From contig CAJAVE010000373.1 of assembly GCA_903945325.1 (NCBI GenBank), forward strand, positions 1 to 50,476: DNA of 50,476 nt. The letters run 5' to 3'. Positions 39,309 through 47,550 of this stretch are shown piece after piece (position 1 is the stretch's first letter; each line of letters begins with the position of its first letter). The position numbers and the translations under genes are program-made. The stretch is from an uncultured beta proteobacterium. GTDB lineage: Bacteria > Pseudomonadota > Gammaproteobacteria > Burkholderiales > Burkholderiaceae_C. The notes under the pieces are model-generated. The model saw only the letters and a program-made list of their open reading frames with translations, was not told the DNA's origin and ran no database searches.

Positions 39309-39351
39309 CAAAAACAAAAAAGGGCAGACTCATCACGCGACGAGTCTGCCC
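39309..39351 (-). terminator. Rho-independent terminator after cytochrome c4 gene
   Basis: A perfect 10-bp stem (GGGCAGACTC/GAGTCTGCCC) with a 10-base loop is followed on the minus strand by TTTTTTGTTTTTG. It lies 63 bp after the cytochrome c4 stop and upstream of msrP, so it ends the cytochrome transcript. Confidence 0.85.
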
Positions 39352-39413
39352 GATTTAAGGCTTGTCCGCCTACCGGGTCATGAAAAGGACCTTGGGCGTG
39401 AGAGGGTCAAGTG

Positions 39414-40094
39414 CTAACGCAAACCGGCAATGTAGTCAGCTACAGCCTTGATTTCGCGATCATTTAGCTTGGCAGCAACCTGACTCATTTGCAAACTATT
39501 CTGGCGCACGCCGTCACGGAATGCAGTTAGCTGTGCGGCGGCATAGTCCGCATGCTGCCCACTGAGGCGCGGGTATTGGGACGGAATGCCGGCGCCATTG
39601 GGGCTGTGGCAACCGGCACAAGCTGCAATCTGCCGGTCAGAAATGCCACCGCGGTAGATCCGCTCACCCAATTGCACCATGGTCTTTTCACTGGCAGAGC
39701 CCGCTTTGGCTTTTTTGGCAGACAACCAGTACGACACGTTTTTCATATCCTCATCCGACAACATGGTTGCAAAACCAACCATCAGTGCGTTAACACGTTT
39801 GCCTGATTTGAACTCTTGTAACTGTTTGACGAGATACTCTGGGTGCTGCTGCGCCAGCTTGGGGTAGGCTGGCGTGGCTGAGTTGCCGTCTGCGCCGTGG
39901 CATGCTGCACACACGGCAGCAAAAGTTGCCTCTCCTTTAGCAAGATCAGGCTTTGTTGCCTTCGTAACTGTCGGGACAGGTACTGCGGCAGGCGCCGAAG
40001 CAGCCGCCGCTGGTGCCGCAGCATCCGATGCAAAGGCAAACAGGGGCGAGGCCAGCGCGGCGGCGGCGAAGAGCAAATGTGCGATCAACTTCAT
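39414..40094 (-). CDS. Di-heme cytochrome c4
   Basis: A periplasmic or membrane-loosely-bound electron carrier, usually feeding terminal oxidases. The 226-residue precursor has a signal peptide (to about residue 23) and an Ala/Pro-rich linker, then two cytochrome c domains. The heme sites are CAACH at 62-66 and CAGCH at 159-163. Methionine ligands lie in FATMLSDEDM and in the matching SLQMSQVAAKL. The duplicated layout and length fit cytochrome c4. It has its own terminator, and its upstream neighbour engB is divergent. Confidence 0.94.
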   Translation of the reverse strand: MKLIAHLLFAAAALASPLFAFASDAAAPAAAASAPAAVPVPTVTKATKPDLAKGEATFAAVCAACHGADGNSATPAYPKLAQQHPEYLVKQLQEFKSGKRVNALMVGFATMLSDEDMKNVSYWLSAKKAKAGSASEKTMVQLGERIYRGGISDRQIAACAGCHSPNGAGIPSQYPRLSGQHADYAAAQLTAFRDGVRQNSLQMSQVAAKLNDREIKAVADYIAGLR

Positions 40095-40166
40095 GGTGCT
40101 GCTGTGTATCTAATGGGCAAAACAACGGGCATTCTACAATGCGGCTCGGGTATCCCGCCTCAATCA

Positions 40167-40898
40167 ATGACTACCAACACAAACTCATCCACGTTTTCCC
40201 CCCCCGCAATCAAAGCCGGGCCCGGCGAAAAAACCGAGGCGACCATCGCCTTGGGATGGCTTCACACAGCCAAATTCTTGACTACGGCCCCTGAGTTACA
40301 TTTCTTGCCCCCTCTTGATGTTCCCGAAATTGCGTTTGTGGGTCGGTCCAACGCCGGAAAGTCCACCTGCATCAATACCCTGACACAGCAAAAACAATTG
40401 GCCTTTGCCTCAAAAAAGCCGGGGCGCACACAGCACATCAACCTGTTCAGTTTGGGCAAACAAGGCGTGATGGATGCAGTTCTGACCGACCTGCCCGGCT
40501 ATGGGTATGCAGCCGTGCCCAAGCAGGACAAGATCCGCTGGCAGCAGGTCATGGCGAATTACCTCGTTACACGTAAAAACCTGATGGGCATTGTGCTGAT
40601 GTGCGACCCCCGCCATGGCTTGACCGAACTGGATGAAATCCTGCTCGACGTGATTCGACCACGCGTTCAAGAAGGTCTGAAATTTCTGATTGTGCTGACC
40701 AAGGCCGACAAATTGACCCGCAGCGAAGCCACCAAAGTTCTGTCCATTACCAAGTTGCAGGCTGGCGGTGGCGAGGTCATGCTGTTTTCAGCGCCCAAGC
40801 GCAAGGGCATTGACGATGTTGCCAAGTTGCTCTGGAAGTGGGCGCATCCAGAAGGGTCCGCACCGGTCACACCGGCCGAATTGCCAACCGGTCAATAA
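40167..40898 (+). CDS. engB: Ribosome biogenesis GTPase EngB (YsxC/YihA)
   Basis: A small GTPase needed for assembly of the large ribosomal subunit. The ATG at 40167 gives 243 residues; two in-frame ATGs further up, starting at 39897, are within or next to the divergent gene. G1 is GRSNAGKST at residues 59-67, G2 the conserved KPGRTQHINLF, G3 DLPGYGYA, and G4 TKAD in IVLTKADKL. The last G5 element is in MLFSAPKRKGID. The stop overlaps the convergent acyltransferase gene by 7 bp. Confidence 0.95.
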   Translation: MTTNTNSSTFSPPAIKAGPGEKTEATIALGWLHTAKFLTTAPELHFLPPLDVPEIAFVGRSNAGKSTCINTLTQQKQLAFASKKPGRTQHINLFSLGKQGVMDAVLTDLPGYGYAAVPKQDKIRWQQVMANYLVTRKNLMGIVLMCDPRHGLTELDEILLDVIRPRVQEGLKFLIVLTKADKLTRSEATKVLSITKLQAGGGEVMLFSAPKRKGIDDVAKLLWKWAHPEGSAPVTPAELPTGQ

Positions 40899-41758
40899 GG
40901 TGGCCGTTCGCCTGCGGGCCTGTCCTTGAACCGTTTGTGCACCCAGTAATACTGAGCTGGCATGGTATCGATGTAGCCTTGCAGCCGCACATTCATGAGC
41001 GCCGTGTCGGCCAGCGCATCGCCAGACGGAAAGTCAGTCCAGGCCGGTAAAACCTCGATGTCATACCCCGTTTCCGTCATTCGCGATAACACGGGAACCA
41101 CCTTGGCGCGCCCCAGTCTGGCAAACCGTGACAGTGACGGAACCGTCGCAGCCGAAACGCCATAAAAAGGAACAAAAACCGACTCCTCGGGCCCGAAGTT
41201 CATGTCAGGTAGCAGGTAGAGTGGCTCGCCCTTTTTTAGGCCTTCCAGAATCGGCTTCACGCCTTCGATACGTCCAAACAGGCGCGCCTGCCCAAACCGT
41301 TTGCGCCCCCGAAGAATCCAGGTATCCGAGACTGGATTGGCTTGATCGGTGTAGATGGTGATGAAACGCCGGGGCAATTGCTGGGTGAGCGCGGTCCATC
41401 CGGCATCGAGCCCCATGAAGTGCGGCGCGAAGATGACCGTGGGCGCATTGCCATCCAATTCCCCCACCTCGCCGCAAAGGTGCAAACGGCTCCGGGTGAT
41501 GCGTGGCGAACCGTGCCACAGCCAGCCCCGATCGAGCCAACTCTGTGAGAAGTTGATAAACACCTGCAACGACAGCCTCTTGACTTCGCTCTCAGACCAC
41601 CGCGGAAAGCACCGCCGAAGATTGGTTTGGGCAACGCGCCTGCGCGACGCAACCAACGCGTACAAAAGGCAGCCCAGCACGGCACCCAAAGCGCGCAAGA
41701 TCGGCAATGGCAGCATTCCGAGCCAGCCGACCAAGGCCAGTACCGCACGGGTCATCAC
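40892..41758 (-). CDS. Lipid A biosynthesis acyltransferase (LpxL/HtrB family)
   Basis: An inner-membrane enzyme that adds a secondary acyl chain to Kdo-lipid A. The 288 residues have an amino-terminal membrane anchor (AVLALVGWLGMLPLPILRAL), the catalytic HX4D motif in APHFMGLDAG, and the conserved LYLLPDMNFGPEESVFVPFYG. The carboxy end YYWVHKRFKDRPAGE is typical. I cannot tell LpxL from LpxM by eye. It is divergent from metK, and the two share a 240-bp gap. Confidence 0.93.
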   Translation of the reverse strand: MMTRAVLALVGWLGMLPLPILRALGAVLGCLLYALVASRRRVAQTNLRRCFPRWSESEVKRLSLQVFINFSQSWLDRGWLWHGSPRITRSRLHLCGEVGELDGNAPTVIFAPHFMGLDAGWTALTQQLPRRFITIYTDQANPVSDTWILRGRKRFGQARLFGRIEGVKPILEGLKKGEPLYLLPDMNFGPEESVFVPFYGVSAATVPSLSRFARLGRAKVVPVLSRMTETGYDIEVLPAWTDFPSGDALADTALMNVRLQGYIDTMPAQYYWVHKRFKDRPAGERPPY

Positions 41759-41795
41759 AGGCGCCCGCCCGAAAGGACTACAAAAACCAAGAGAT

Positions 41796-41825
41796 TTGAA
41801 AGCAATGGATTCGCTCTGGGATAAA
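41796..41825 (+). promoter_or_regulatory. Possible sigma-70 promoter of metK
   Basis: TTGAAA at 41796 and GATAAA at 41820, 18 bp apart, resemble -35 and -10 boxes. The transcript would start near 41832 and leave about 165 nt of untranslated leader before metK. Confidence 0.35.
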
Positions 41826-41831
41826 ATTGCG

Positions 41832-41998
41832 CGTGTCGCTGAGTTACGGAACTACTTGCAGGGCGACGCACACAGTGGTGATTCTTTCTTTTGAGGATTG
41901 CCATTGTGCCTTGTCAACACTGACAAATCTGCTAAAGCGTTCGCTGCAAGCCCCAAAGCCCAAGCAACGCGACTTGATGTTTTTTGGAGCAATAAATT
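41832..41998 (+). promoter_or_regulatory. Long metK 5' leader, possible structured RNA
   Basis: About 165 nt without a gene between the putative promoter and the metK start. Two partial stems are visible: GTG-TCGC pairing with GCGA-CG-CAC (about 41832-41875) and GCGTT pairing with AACGC (about 41938-41971). A run of six T and a GGAG site come just before the ATG. No known SAM or SAH riboswitch core is recognisable by eye. Confidence 0.25.
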
Positions 41999-43180
41999 AT
42001 GGCGAACGATTTTCTCTTCACTTCCGAGTCTGTTTCTGAGGGCCACCCCGACAAGGTGTCCGATCAGATTTCTGACGCAATTCTGGACGCAATTTTCAAA
42101 CAGGACCCCAAATCCCGCGTAGCGGCCGAAACCCTTTGCAACACCGGGTTGGTCGTGCTGGCCGGTGAAATAACCACCAACGCCAATGTGGACTACATCC
42201 AGGTGGCGCGTGACACCATCAAGCGCATTGGCTACGACAACACCGAATACGGCATCGACTACAAAGGCTGCGCCGTACTGGTGGCCTATGACAAGCAGAG
42301 CAACGACATCGCCCAGGGCGTAGACCACGCCAGTGACGACCACCTCAATACCGGCGCCGGTGACCAGGGTCTCATGTTTGGCTACGCTTGCAATGAGACG
42401 CCTGAACTGATGCCCGCGCCCATCTACTACGCGCACCGTCTGGTCGAGCGCCAGGCCCAATTACGCAAGGACGGCCGGTTGCCCTTTTTGCGCCCCGATG
42501 CCAAGAGTCAGGTCACCATGCGCTATGTAGACGGCAAGCCCCACAGCATTGACACCGTGGTGCTATCCAGCCAGCATGCGCCCGAGATGAGTCTGGGCAA
42601 CCGCATGACCGATGCCTTTTATGAGGCTGTGCGCGAAGAAATCATCAAACCGGTGTTGCCAAAAGAGTGGCTCACCGAAGACACCAAGTACCTGATTAAC
42701 CCCACTGGCCGTTTTGTTGTGGGTGGCCCCCAGGGCGATTGTGGCCTGACTGGCCGCAAGATCATTGTGGACACCTACGGCGGTGCCTGCCCGCACGGCG
42801 GCGGCGCTTTCTCCGGCAAAGACCCAACCAAGGTGGACCGCTCTGCCGCCTACGCGGCACGCTATGTGGCCAAAAACATCGTCGCCGCCGGGCTGGCACG
42901 CCAGTGCCAGATTCAGGTGGCCTACGCCATTGGCGTGGCCAAGCCGATGAACGTGACGGTCTACACCGAAGGAACCGGGGTGATCCCCGACGAGCAGATC
43001 GCTACTTTGGTCAATCTGCACTTTGACCTGCGTCCACGCGGCATCATCCAGATGTTGGACTTGCTACGCCCGATCTACGAAAAGACCGCCTCCTACGGCC
43101 ACTTCGGCCGCGAAGAGCCGGAGTTCACCTGGGAGCGCACGGACAAGGCCCAAGCCTTGCGCGCGGCGGCTGGATTGTGA
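41999..43180 (+). CDS. metK: S-adenosylmethionine synthase MetK
   Basis: Makes S-adenosylmethionine from methionine and ATP. The 393-residue protein is full length, with [20 protein letters not shown] at the start, the ATP-binding [12 protein letters not shown] near residue 118, and the phosphate loop [19 protein letters not shown] near residue 263. The GGAG ribosome site lies 10 bases before the ATG. The stop overlaps the GTG start of the glycosyltransferase gene (GTGA), an unusual partner that suggests joint transcription. Confidence 0.98.
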   Translation: MANDFLFTSESVSEGHPDKVSDQISDAILDAIFKQDPKSRVAAETLCNTGLVVLAGEITTNANVDYIQVARDTIKRIGYDNTEYGIDYKGCAVLVAYDKQSNDIAQGVDHASDDHLNTGAGDQGLMFGYACNETPELMPAPIYYAHRLVERQAQLRKDGRLPFLRPDAKSQVTMRYVDGKPHSIDTVVLSSQHAPEMSLGNRMTDAFYEAVREEIIKPVLPKEWLTEDTKYLINPTGRFVVGGPQGDCGLTGRKIIVDTYGGACPHGGGAFSGKDPTKVDRSAAYAARYVAKNIVAAGLARQCQIQVAYAIGVAKPMNVTVYTEGTGVIPDEQIATLVNLHFDLRPRGIIQMLDLLRPIYEKTASYGHFGREEPEFTWERTDKAQALRAAAGL

Positions 43181-44442
43181 AACTGCAGACACAACGCTTC
43201 ATTGATCGCTGGGTGGGCCAGCTTCTGTGCGGCGCGGTGTCGGCCTGGGTGCGTTTTACAGGGTTATTCGGTTCGCCAACGGCACAGTTGGCAGCCGCAC
43301 CCAAAAACATCCTGATCATCCTGCTCTCCGAGATGGGCAGCATCGTGCTGGCCGGGCCGATGTTTGCGCACTTGCGTCGCCAATATCCCGGAGCGGCCAT
43401 TCACATCCTGCAGCTCAAAAAGAATCAGGAAGTGTCCAAGTTGCTGCAGCTCACCGATACCGCATGCATGCACAGCCTGGACGACAGTTCGGGTGGATCA
43501 CTGGTGCGCGACATCCTCTCCATCAGCCTGAAAATGCGCCGCTTGGGCCTGGACGCCGTCATTGACTGCGAGCTTTTCTCGCGCGTCAGCGCCCTGTTGT
43601 CGTTTTCGACCGGTGCGCCGGTGCGGGTCGGCTTCACGCCGCATACACAAGAGGGCCTGTACCGCGGCAGCTTCATCAACCACGCCATTCCGTACAACCC
43701 CTACCAGCACATCAGCAAGCAATTCCTGTCGCTGGTAGACGCGCTGGACTCTGCAGGCAGCACACCGCGCAACAAAGCCGCTCCCATTCGCGAATTGCCG
43801 GTAAACACCGAGTTGTCAGTTAGCTTTGACAACGGCGAGCTGACAGCCTACCAGGCCAAACTGGTTGCAGACCACCCGGTAACTGCCACACGCGGGCTCG
43901 TGCTCATGTACGCCGGTGGCGGCATTCTGCCCGAGCGGGCCTGGCCCGCCGAACACTACGCGCGGGTCGCACAAGGCCTGTGCGCGGCAGGTTTCGCAGT
44001 CGGTTTGATTGGCCTGAAGGACGACGCGCAACTGGCCAAAGACCTGATCGCAAAAATCCGTGACAGCGCATGCATTGACTTGACCGGTTACACGCGAAGC
44101 ATCCGCGAACTGCTCATGCTGTTCCACAGCGCCAGGCTGCTGATTACCAATGACGGCGGCCCTGGCCACTTTGCCACTCTCACCCCGATCCAAACCATGG
44201 TGTTTTTCGGCCCCGAAACGGGCAAGCTCTATGGTCCGCTGGGCACCCGCAATGCCATTCTGGAGTCAGGCATTGCCTGCTCCCCCTGCCTGTCGGCCTA
44301 CAACCACCGCTTGACCTTTTGCGATGGCGACAACCAATGTCTGAAACGCATTGCGCCCGACCCGGTGCTGGACCAGGCGTTGAACTTTTTACGTGGCAGC
44401 AGCGCAAATGAAGGTTTAAGCAGCCCAGGTGCTGCGGCATGA
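43177..44442 (+). CDS. Glycosyltransferase family 9 protein (heptosyltransferase-like)
   Basis: A 421-residue enzyme of the ADP-heptose:LPS heptosyltransferase type, which works on the cytoplasmic side of the inner membrane. The amino half starts after about 45 residues with [20 protein letters not shown]. The carboxy half has the nucleotide-sugar site [18 protein letters not shown] and the conserved [22 protein letters not shown] start overlapping metK by 4 bp. The next gene (gtrA-like) overlaps its stop by 4 bp. It may act on lipopolysaccharide or another surface glycan. The amino extension is longer than in standard heptosyltransferases. Confidence 0.88.
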   Translation: MKLQTQRFIDRWVGQLLCGAVSAWVRFTGLFGSPTAQLAAAPKNILIILLSEMGSIVLAGPMFAHLRRQYPGAAIHILQLKKNQEVSKLLQLTDTACMHSLDDSSGGSLVRDILSISLKMRRLGLDAVIDCELFSRVSALLSFSTGAPVRVGFTPHTQEGLYRGSFINHAIPYNPYQHISKQFLSLVDALDSAGSTPRNKAAPIRELPVNTELSVSFDNGELTAYQAKLVADHPVTATRGLVLMYAGGGILPERAWPAEHYARVAQGLCAAGFAVGLIGLKDDAQLAKDLIAKIRDSACIDLTGYTRSIRELLMLFHSARLLITNDGGPGHFATLTPIQTMVFFGPETGKLYGPLGTRNAILESGIACSPCLSAYNHRLTFCDGDNQCLKRIAPDPVLDQALNFLRGSSANEGLSSPGAAA

Positions 44443-44933
44443 GCGGTACGTCGTCGGTGCAACGCTTTGTGCTATGGGTGCTGGGCTGGATTGAACGCTA
44501 CCGCTACATCAAGTTTGGCATCGTCGGTGCCAGCGGCACGGTGGTCAATCTGGTGATGTTGCACATCGGGCACGAGTACCTGTTCAACGCGATTGAGGCG
44601 TCTTATAAAAAACCTTACCTGTCACTGGCCTTGGCCATCTCGCTGGCCACCCTGAACAACTTCACCTGGAACCGCCTATGGACGTGGTCAGACCGCGTGC
44701 GAACGCTGGAGGCAGAAGAGGGCGTCCAACCGGTCAGTCTGCGCTTGCTTGGCATGGAGTTCGGCCAATATGTCACCGCATCGGCATTCGGAAGCACGCT
44801 GCAATATGTACTCACCCTGTTGCTGTCGGGCAGCATGGATTACCGGCTGGCCAACATCGTCGCCATCATTGCAGCCAGTGTGAGCAACTTTCTCGCCAAC
44901 GACCGCTGGACATTCAAGCGCCACAAAGACTAG
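44439..44933 (+). CDS. GtrA-like membrane protein
   Basis: A 164-residue inner-membrane protein of the GtrA/DPMS_3 family, thought to move polyprenyl-linked sugars across the membrane. Four hydrophobic segments are visible. The family pattern is IKFGIVGASGTVVNLVML at the start, LATLNNFTWNRLWTW in the middle and SNFLANDRWTFKR at the end. It overlaps the GT9 gene by 4 bp and is followed after 4 bp by the GT39 gene. The pair GtrA plus a membrane glycosyltransferase often decorates surface polysaccharides. Confidence 0.92.
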   Translation: MSGTSSVQRFVLWVLGWIERYRYIKFGIVGASGTVVNLVMLHIGHEYLFNAIEASYKKPYLSLALAISLATLNNFTWNRLWTWSDRVRTLEAEEGVQPVSLRLLGMEFGQYVTASAFGSTLQYVLTLLLSGSMDYRLANIVAIIAASVSNFLANDRWTFKRHKD

Positions 44934-44937
44934 TTCT

Positions 44938-46821
44938 TTGCCCCACGCCATGACCCACTTGCGTCACCCCCTGCCTTGGCCCTGGATAGCCCTGGTTTTG
45001 GCCACCCTGACGGTCTATCTCTTCGGCTTGGGCGGCTCCTACGCGCCCACCAACGGCGATGAGATGGTCTACATCCATATTTCCCGCATGACGGCCGAGT
45101 CGGGCCAGTGGCTGCCCCTGCAGTCCGAGATCGTGGGCATGCGCAACACCAAACCGCCACTGCTGTTCTGGCAGGCCATTGCTGCAGGCGATTGGGGAAA
45201 CAACTGGAGCCTGTGGGCCTTGCGCCTGCCCAGCATCGTCTACACGTTTCTCACCACCGCCTTGCTGGCGTTTTTTGCCCACCGCATCAGCGGGAACCTG
45301 CGCACTGCCTGTATAGCAGCGGCGCTGTATCTGCTGTTTTTCTCGACCTTCCGCTACGGCCGGGTGTACCTCACGTCAGCGCCCGAGACCTTCTGGTTGT
45401 CTCTCCCGATGTGGTGGCTGCTGTGGCTTCGTTTGCGCAGCAGCGAACCCCAGGGAGCGTGGGCGGCAGGGCTTTCTGCGCAGGTCAAGGAGGAGCCCGC
45501 GCAGCGGGCGGGGGACACGGAGCAGAACGCCCTGGCGCCCACGCTCCCGGCCAGCAACGGCATGACTTGGCTGACATTCTCCCTAATGGGTCTTGCCATG
45601 GCCTTGGGCGCCGCCTACAAGTCGTTTGCGCTGGTGGCACCCGCAGCAGCAGCCGTGTGGTGCGCCTGGCTGCTGAGCGCGCCGCGTTTGCAATGGCCTT
45701 TGGCACTTAGAGCAACGCTGGGGCTGACCTGGAGTGTCGCACTGGCCGTGGGCATTTTTTCCCTGTGGCTGGTACTGGACCCGGACCCCGCTGCCGTTTG
45801 GCAGGAGTTTGTGCTGGGCGAGAACGCTGGCAAGATGAGCAACACGCAGGGTTACTGGCACGCAGCCTTCTTTGGTGTCTACCCCATGTGGACACAATTG
45901 CTGGCCTATCCCGCCAACGCCGGTCTGCTGTTCTTCACCGTGCTGGGCGTCGCATGGGTTGGCCTCACCCGCGCATTCAAACGCCAGACCTATGTTCAGC
46001 TCACCCCGGCGCAGTGGATCTTGCTGGCGTGGCTGGCGGTGTGGCTCATCGTGTTTACCATTCCAAGCCAGCGCTCGGAGCGTTATGTCATTCCCGCAAC
46101 TCCGGCTCTGGCCATCATGATGGCTTTGGTGTGGGAACGCATTCCCAAAGTAGCGTTTTGGGTCACGCAGGCCATCATGGCTCCGGCTCTGGTCATGGTG
46201 GCACGCATTGCCTGGGTGATGGGTGACATGCAGGTCGCAAGCCCCACTCAGCTTACTATTACTTTGATAGCTGCTTGCGCAGGTTTGACGGGTGTTGCAG
46301 CCGGATTTGCCATAAAACAATGGCTTCGAGCCGCAACTCTGGCGACCTGCCTGGCTGTGTATGCCAGCTTCAGCTTGATGGTGGCCCCACTGAGCGCACC
46401 TGATGCCGGTTACAGTGCGGCGGCAAAAGAACAGGTTCACGGCAAACGGGTAGGCGTTCCCAACGGTTTCACCGGACAATTTGAGCGCTTTCACTTCGTT
46501 CTGCCATCAGCCAAACTGATTCCGTACGACGCCGAGGGCCGCAACACCGGTGCCTACCAGCCCGACCTGCCACCGGCCAAGCGGCTACCCTATTTGCTGG
46601 GCCAGTTTGACGCCGTGGTGTGGCTGCAAGACGACCTGGTCCAAACCGAGCCAAGCTGCGCGCCCCAGTGCAAGCTGCTGGGTACACGCTGGCACGTGAA
46701 AAGTCGCCACAAAACCGGCGAGGTCCACTGGGGCAACCTGTGGCAACCGCAGGAATGGCTGTTCCGCCACGAATGGCTGGTAGAAAATGCAGTGAATCAG
46801 GCTGTAAAGCCCGTACAGTAA
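44938..46821 (+). CDS. GT39/ArnT-like membrane glycosyltransferase
   Basis: A 627-residue integral membrane enzyme that moves a sugar from a polyprenyl phosphate to a surface acceptor in the periplasm. The amino-terminal loop has the acidic motif TNGDEMVYIHISRMTAESG followed by TKPPLLFWQ, as in ArnT and protein mannosyltransferases, then about ten membrane segments and a periplasmic tail. The start is TTG at 44938 or ATG at 44950. Residues about 172-204 (GAWAAGLSAQVKEEP onward) are encoded by a 96-bp palindromic element, and residues 438-455 by a dispersed repeat. The protein may still be functional because both are in frame. Confidence 0.88.
   Translation: MPHAMTHLRHPLPWPWIALVLATLTVYLFGLGGSYAPTNGDEMVYIHISRMTAESGQWLPLQSEIVGMRNTKPPLLFWQAIAAGDWGNNWSLWALRLPSIVYTFLTTALLAFFAHRISGNLRTACIAAALYLLFFSTFRYGRVYLTSAPETFWLSLPMWWLLWLRLRSSEPQGAWAAGLSAQVKEEPAQRAGDTEQNALAPTLPASNGMTWLTFSLMGLAMALGAAYKSFALVAPAAAAVWCAWLLSAPRLQWPLALRATLGLTWSVALAVGIFSLWLVLDPDPAAVWQEFVLGENAGKMSNTQGYWHAAFFGVYPMWTQLLAYPANAGLLFFTVLGVAWVGLTRAFKRQTYVQLTPAQWILLAWLAVWLIVFTIPSQRSERYVIPATPALAIMMALVWERIPKVAFWVTQAIMAPALVMVARIAWVMGDMQVASPTQLTITLIAACAGLTGVAAGFAIKQWLRAATLATCLAVYASFSLMVAPLSAPDAGYSAAAKEQVHGKRVGVPNGFTGQFERFHFVLPSAKLIPYDAEGRNTGAYQPDLPPAKRLPYLLGQFDAVVWLQDDLVQTEPSCAPQCKLLGTRWHVKSRHKTGEVHWGNLWQPQEWLFRHEWLVENAVNQAVKPVQ
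45453..45548. repeat. 96-bp palindromic element inserted in frame in the GT39 gene
   Basis: Starts GGGAGCGTGGGC (45453-45464) and ends GCCCACGCTCCC (45537-45548), a perfect 12-bp inverted pair. The symmetry continues inward for about 29 bp with only three mismatches. A second palindrome GCCCGC-GCA-GCGGGC lies at the centre (45495-45509). At 96 bp it adds exactly 32 codons. Confidence 0.75.
46251..46302. repeat. Dispersed repeat, copy 6, inside the GT39 gene
   Basis: CTATTACTTTGATAGCTGCTTGCGCAGG and a GTTGCAGCC tail. In frame it encodes TITLIAACAGLTG, part of a membrane segment. Shares the core TAGCTGCTTGCGCA with copies at 677 and 14038. Confidence 0.6.
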
Positions 46822-46827
46822 GCGCAA

Positions 46828-47550
46828 TCAGCTATTATTTTTGTAGCAACTCCAGCCGCGTCTTGCCAGCCATACCTGCAATGCAAGCCAGACCCAAGGG
46901 TCCAGCACTGCGTCCCACACATTGCCCGTTGGCAAGCGCACCGCGACAAACACCAGTGCAGCCAGTGGCATTACACATACCGCCATCCACCCTCTTGGCC
47001 GGGCAGTATGACGGCCCGCCACCCACGGCAACAGAGCGGCTAAGACCACCAGCCCCAAGGCCCAAGGGCTGAAACCCCAGGCGTACATTTGCATCGGCAG
47101 CATGGCAATGCTGTCCAGCAACAGTGCCCAGCCCAACAAAGCGCCCAGCCCGGCAAGCCACAGGGACTGGCCATCGGTGAACATGGCATTTCCAGTGAAT
47201 CGCAGGGTCCCGTGCGCGCCACAGGACGCACGCCAGCGCGTAGCCAGCATCGCGGCACACCACAGCACGCTGCTGGCGCTGGGCGCCTGGAATGCCAAGC
47301 CCAGCCAGTAGGCAGCTCCACCCGACCCTGGCACCCACGCCCAGGCGGCCAAGGCCAGCGCGGCTACCCACTGCCCCTGGACGGCGTGGGCTCGACCTGC
47401 CAGCAACCTGGCCACCAGGCCAGCACCCAGCCACGCCAGTACCACGCTCCAGCCCAAATGCAGCCAGACCTGCATGGCGCTGGAGGTGGGCAACACGGGT
47501 GAATCCGTTGCCCATGCCTGTGCCAACCAGCCACTCAGGTGTGCACTCAT
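46828..47550 (-). CDS. Integral membrane protein of unknown function
   Basis: A 240-residue protein with six to seven hydrophobic segments rich in Leu, Ala and Trp. I recognise no family. The ATG at 47550 overlaps the sialidase-like gene's stop by 4 bp (ATGA), so I take that start over the longer frame to 47694. Its last codons (SCYKNNS) lie in a dispersed repeat copy. Being coupled to the BNR gene, it may help that protein reach or act at the membrane. It is convergent with the GT39 gene, with 6 bp between the stops. A competing frame (46835-47578) is hydrophilic and is likely a shadow. Confidence 0.75.
   Translation of the reverse strand: MSAHLSGWLAQAWATDSPVLPTSSAMQVWLHLGWSVVLAWLGAGLVARLLAGRAHAVQGQWVAALALAAWAWVPGSGGAAYWLGLAFQAPSASSVLWCAAMLATRWRASCGAHGTLRFTGNAMFTDGQSLWLAGLGALLGWALLLDSIAMLPMQMYAWGFSPWALGLVVLAALLPWVAGRHTARPRGWMAVCVMPLAALVFVAVRLPTGNVWDAVLDPWVWLALQVWLARRGWSCYKNNS
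46831..46858. repeat. Dispersed repeat, partial copy 7
   Basis: GCTATTATTTTTGTAGCAACTCCAGCC at the convergent junction of the GT39 and membrane protein genes. It forms the last codons and stop region of the membrane protein gene. It keeps the GCTA...TAGC frame but not the TTGCGCA part. Confidence 0.45.

Noticed and set aside
41999..43180. SAH or SAM-I riboswitch before metK
   Set aside because: I could not find the conserved core of any known SAM or SAH riboswitch in the leader.
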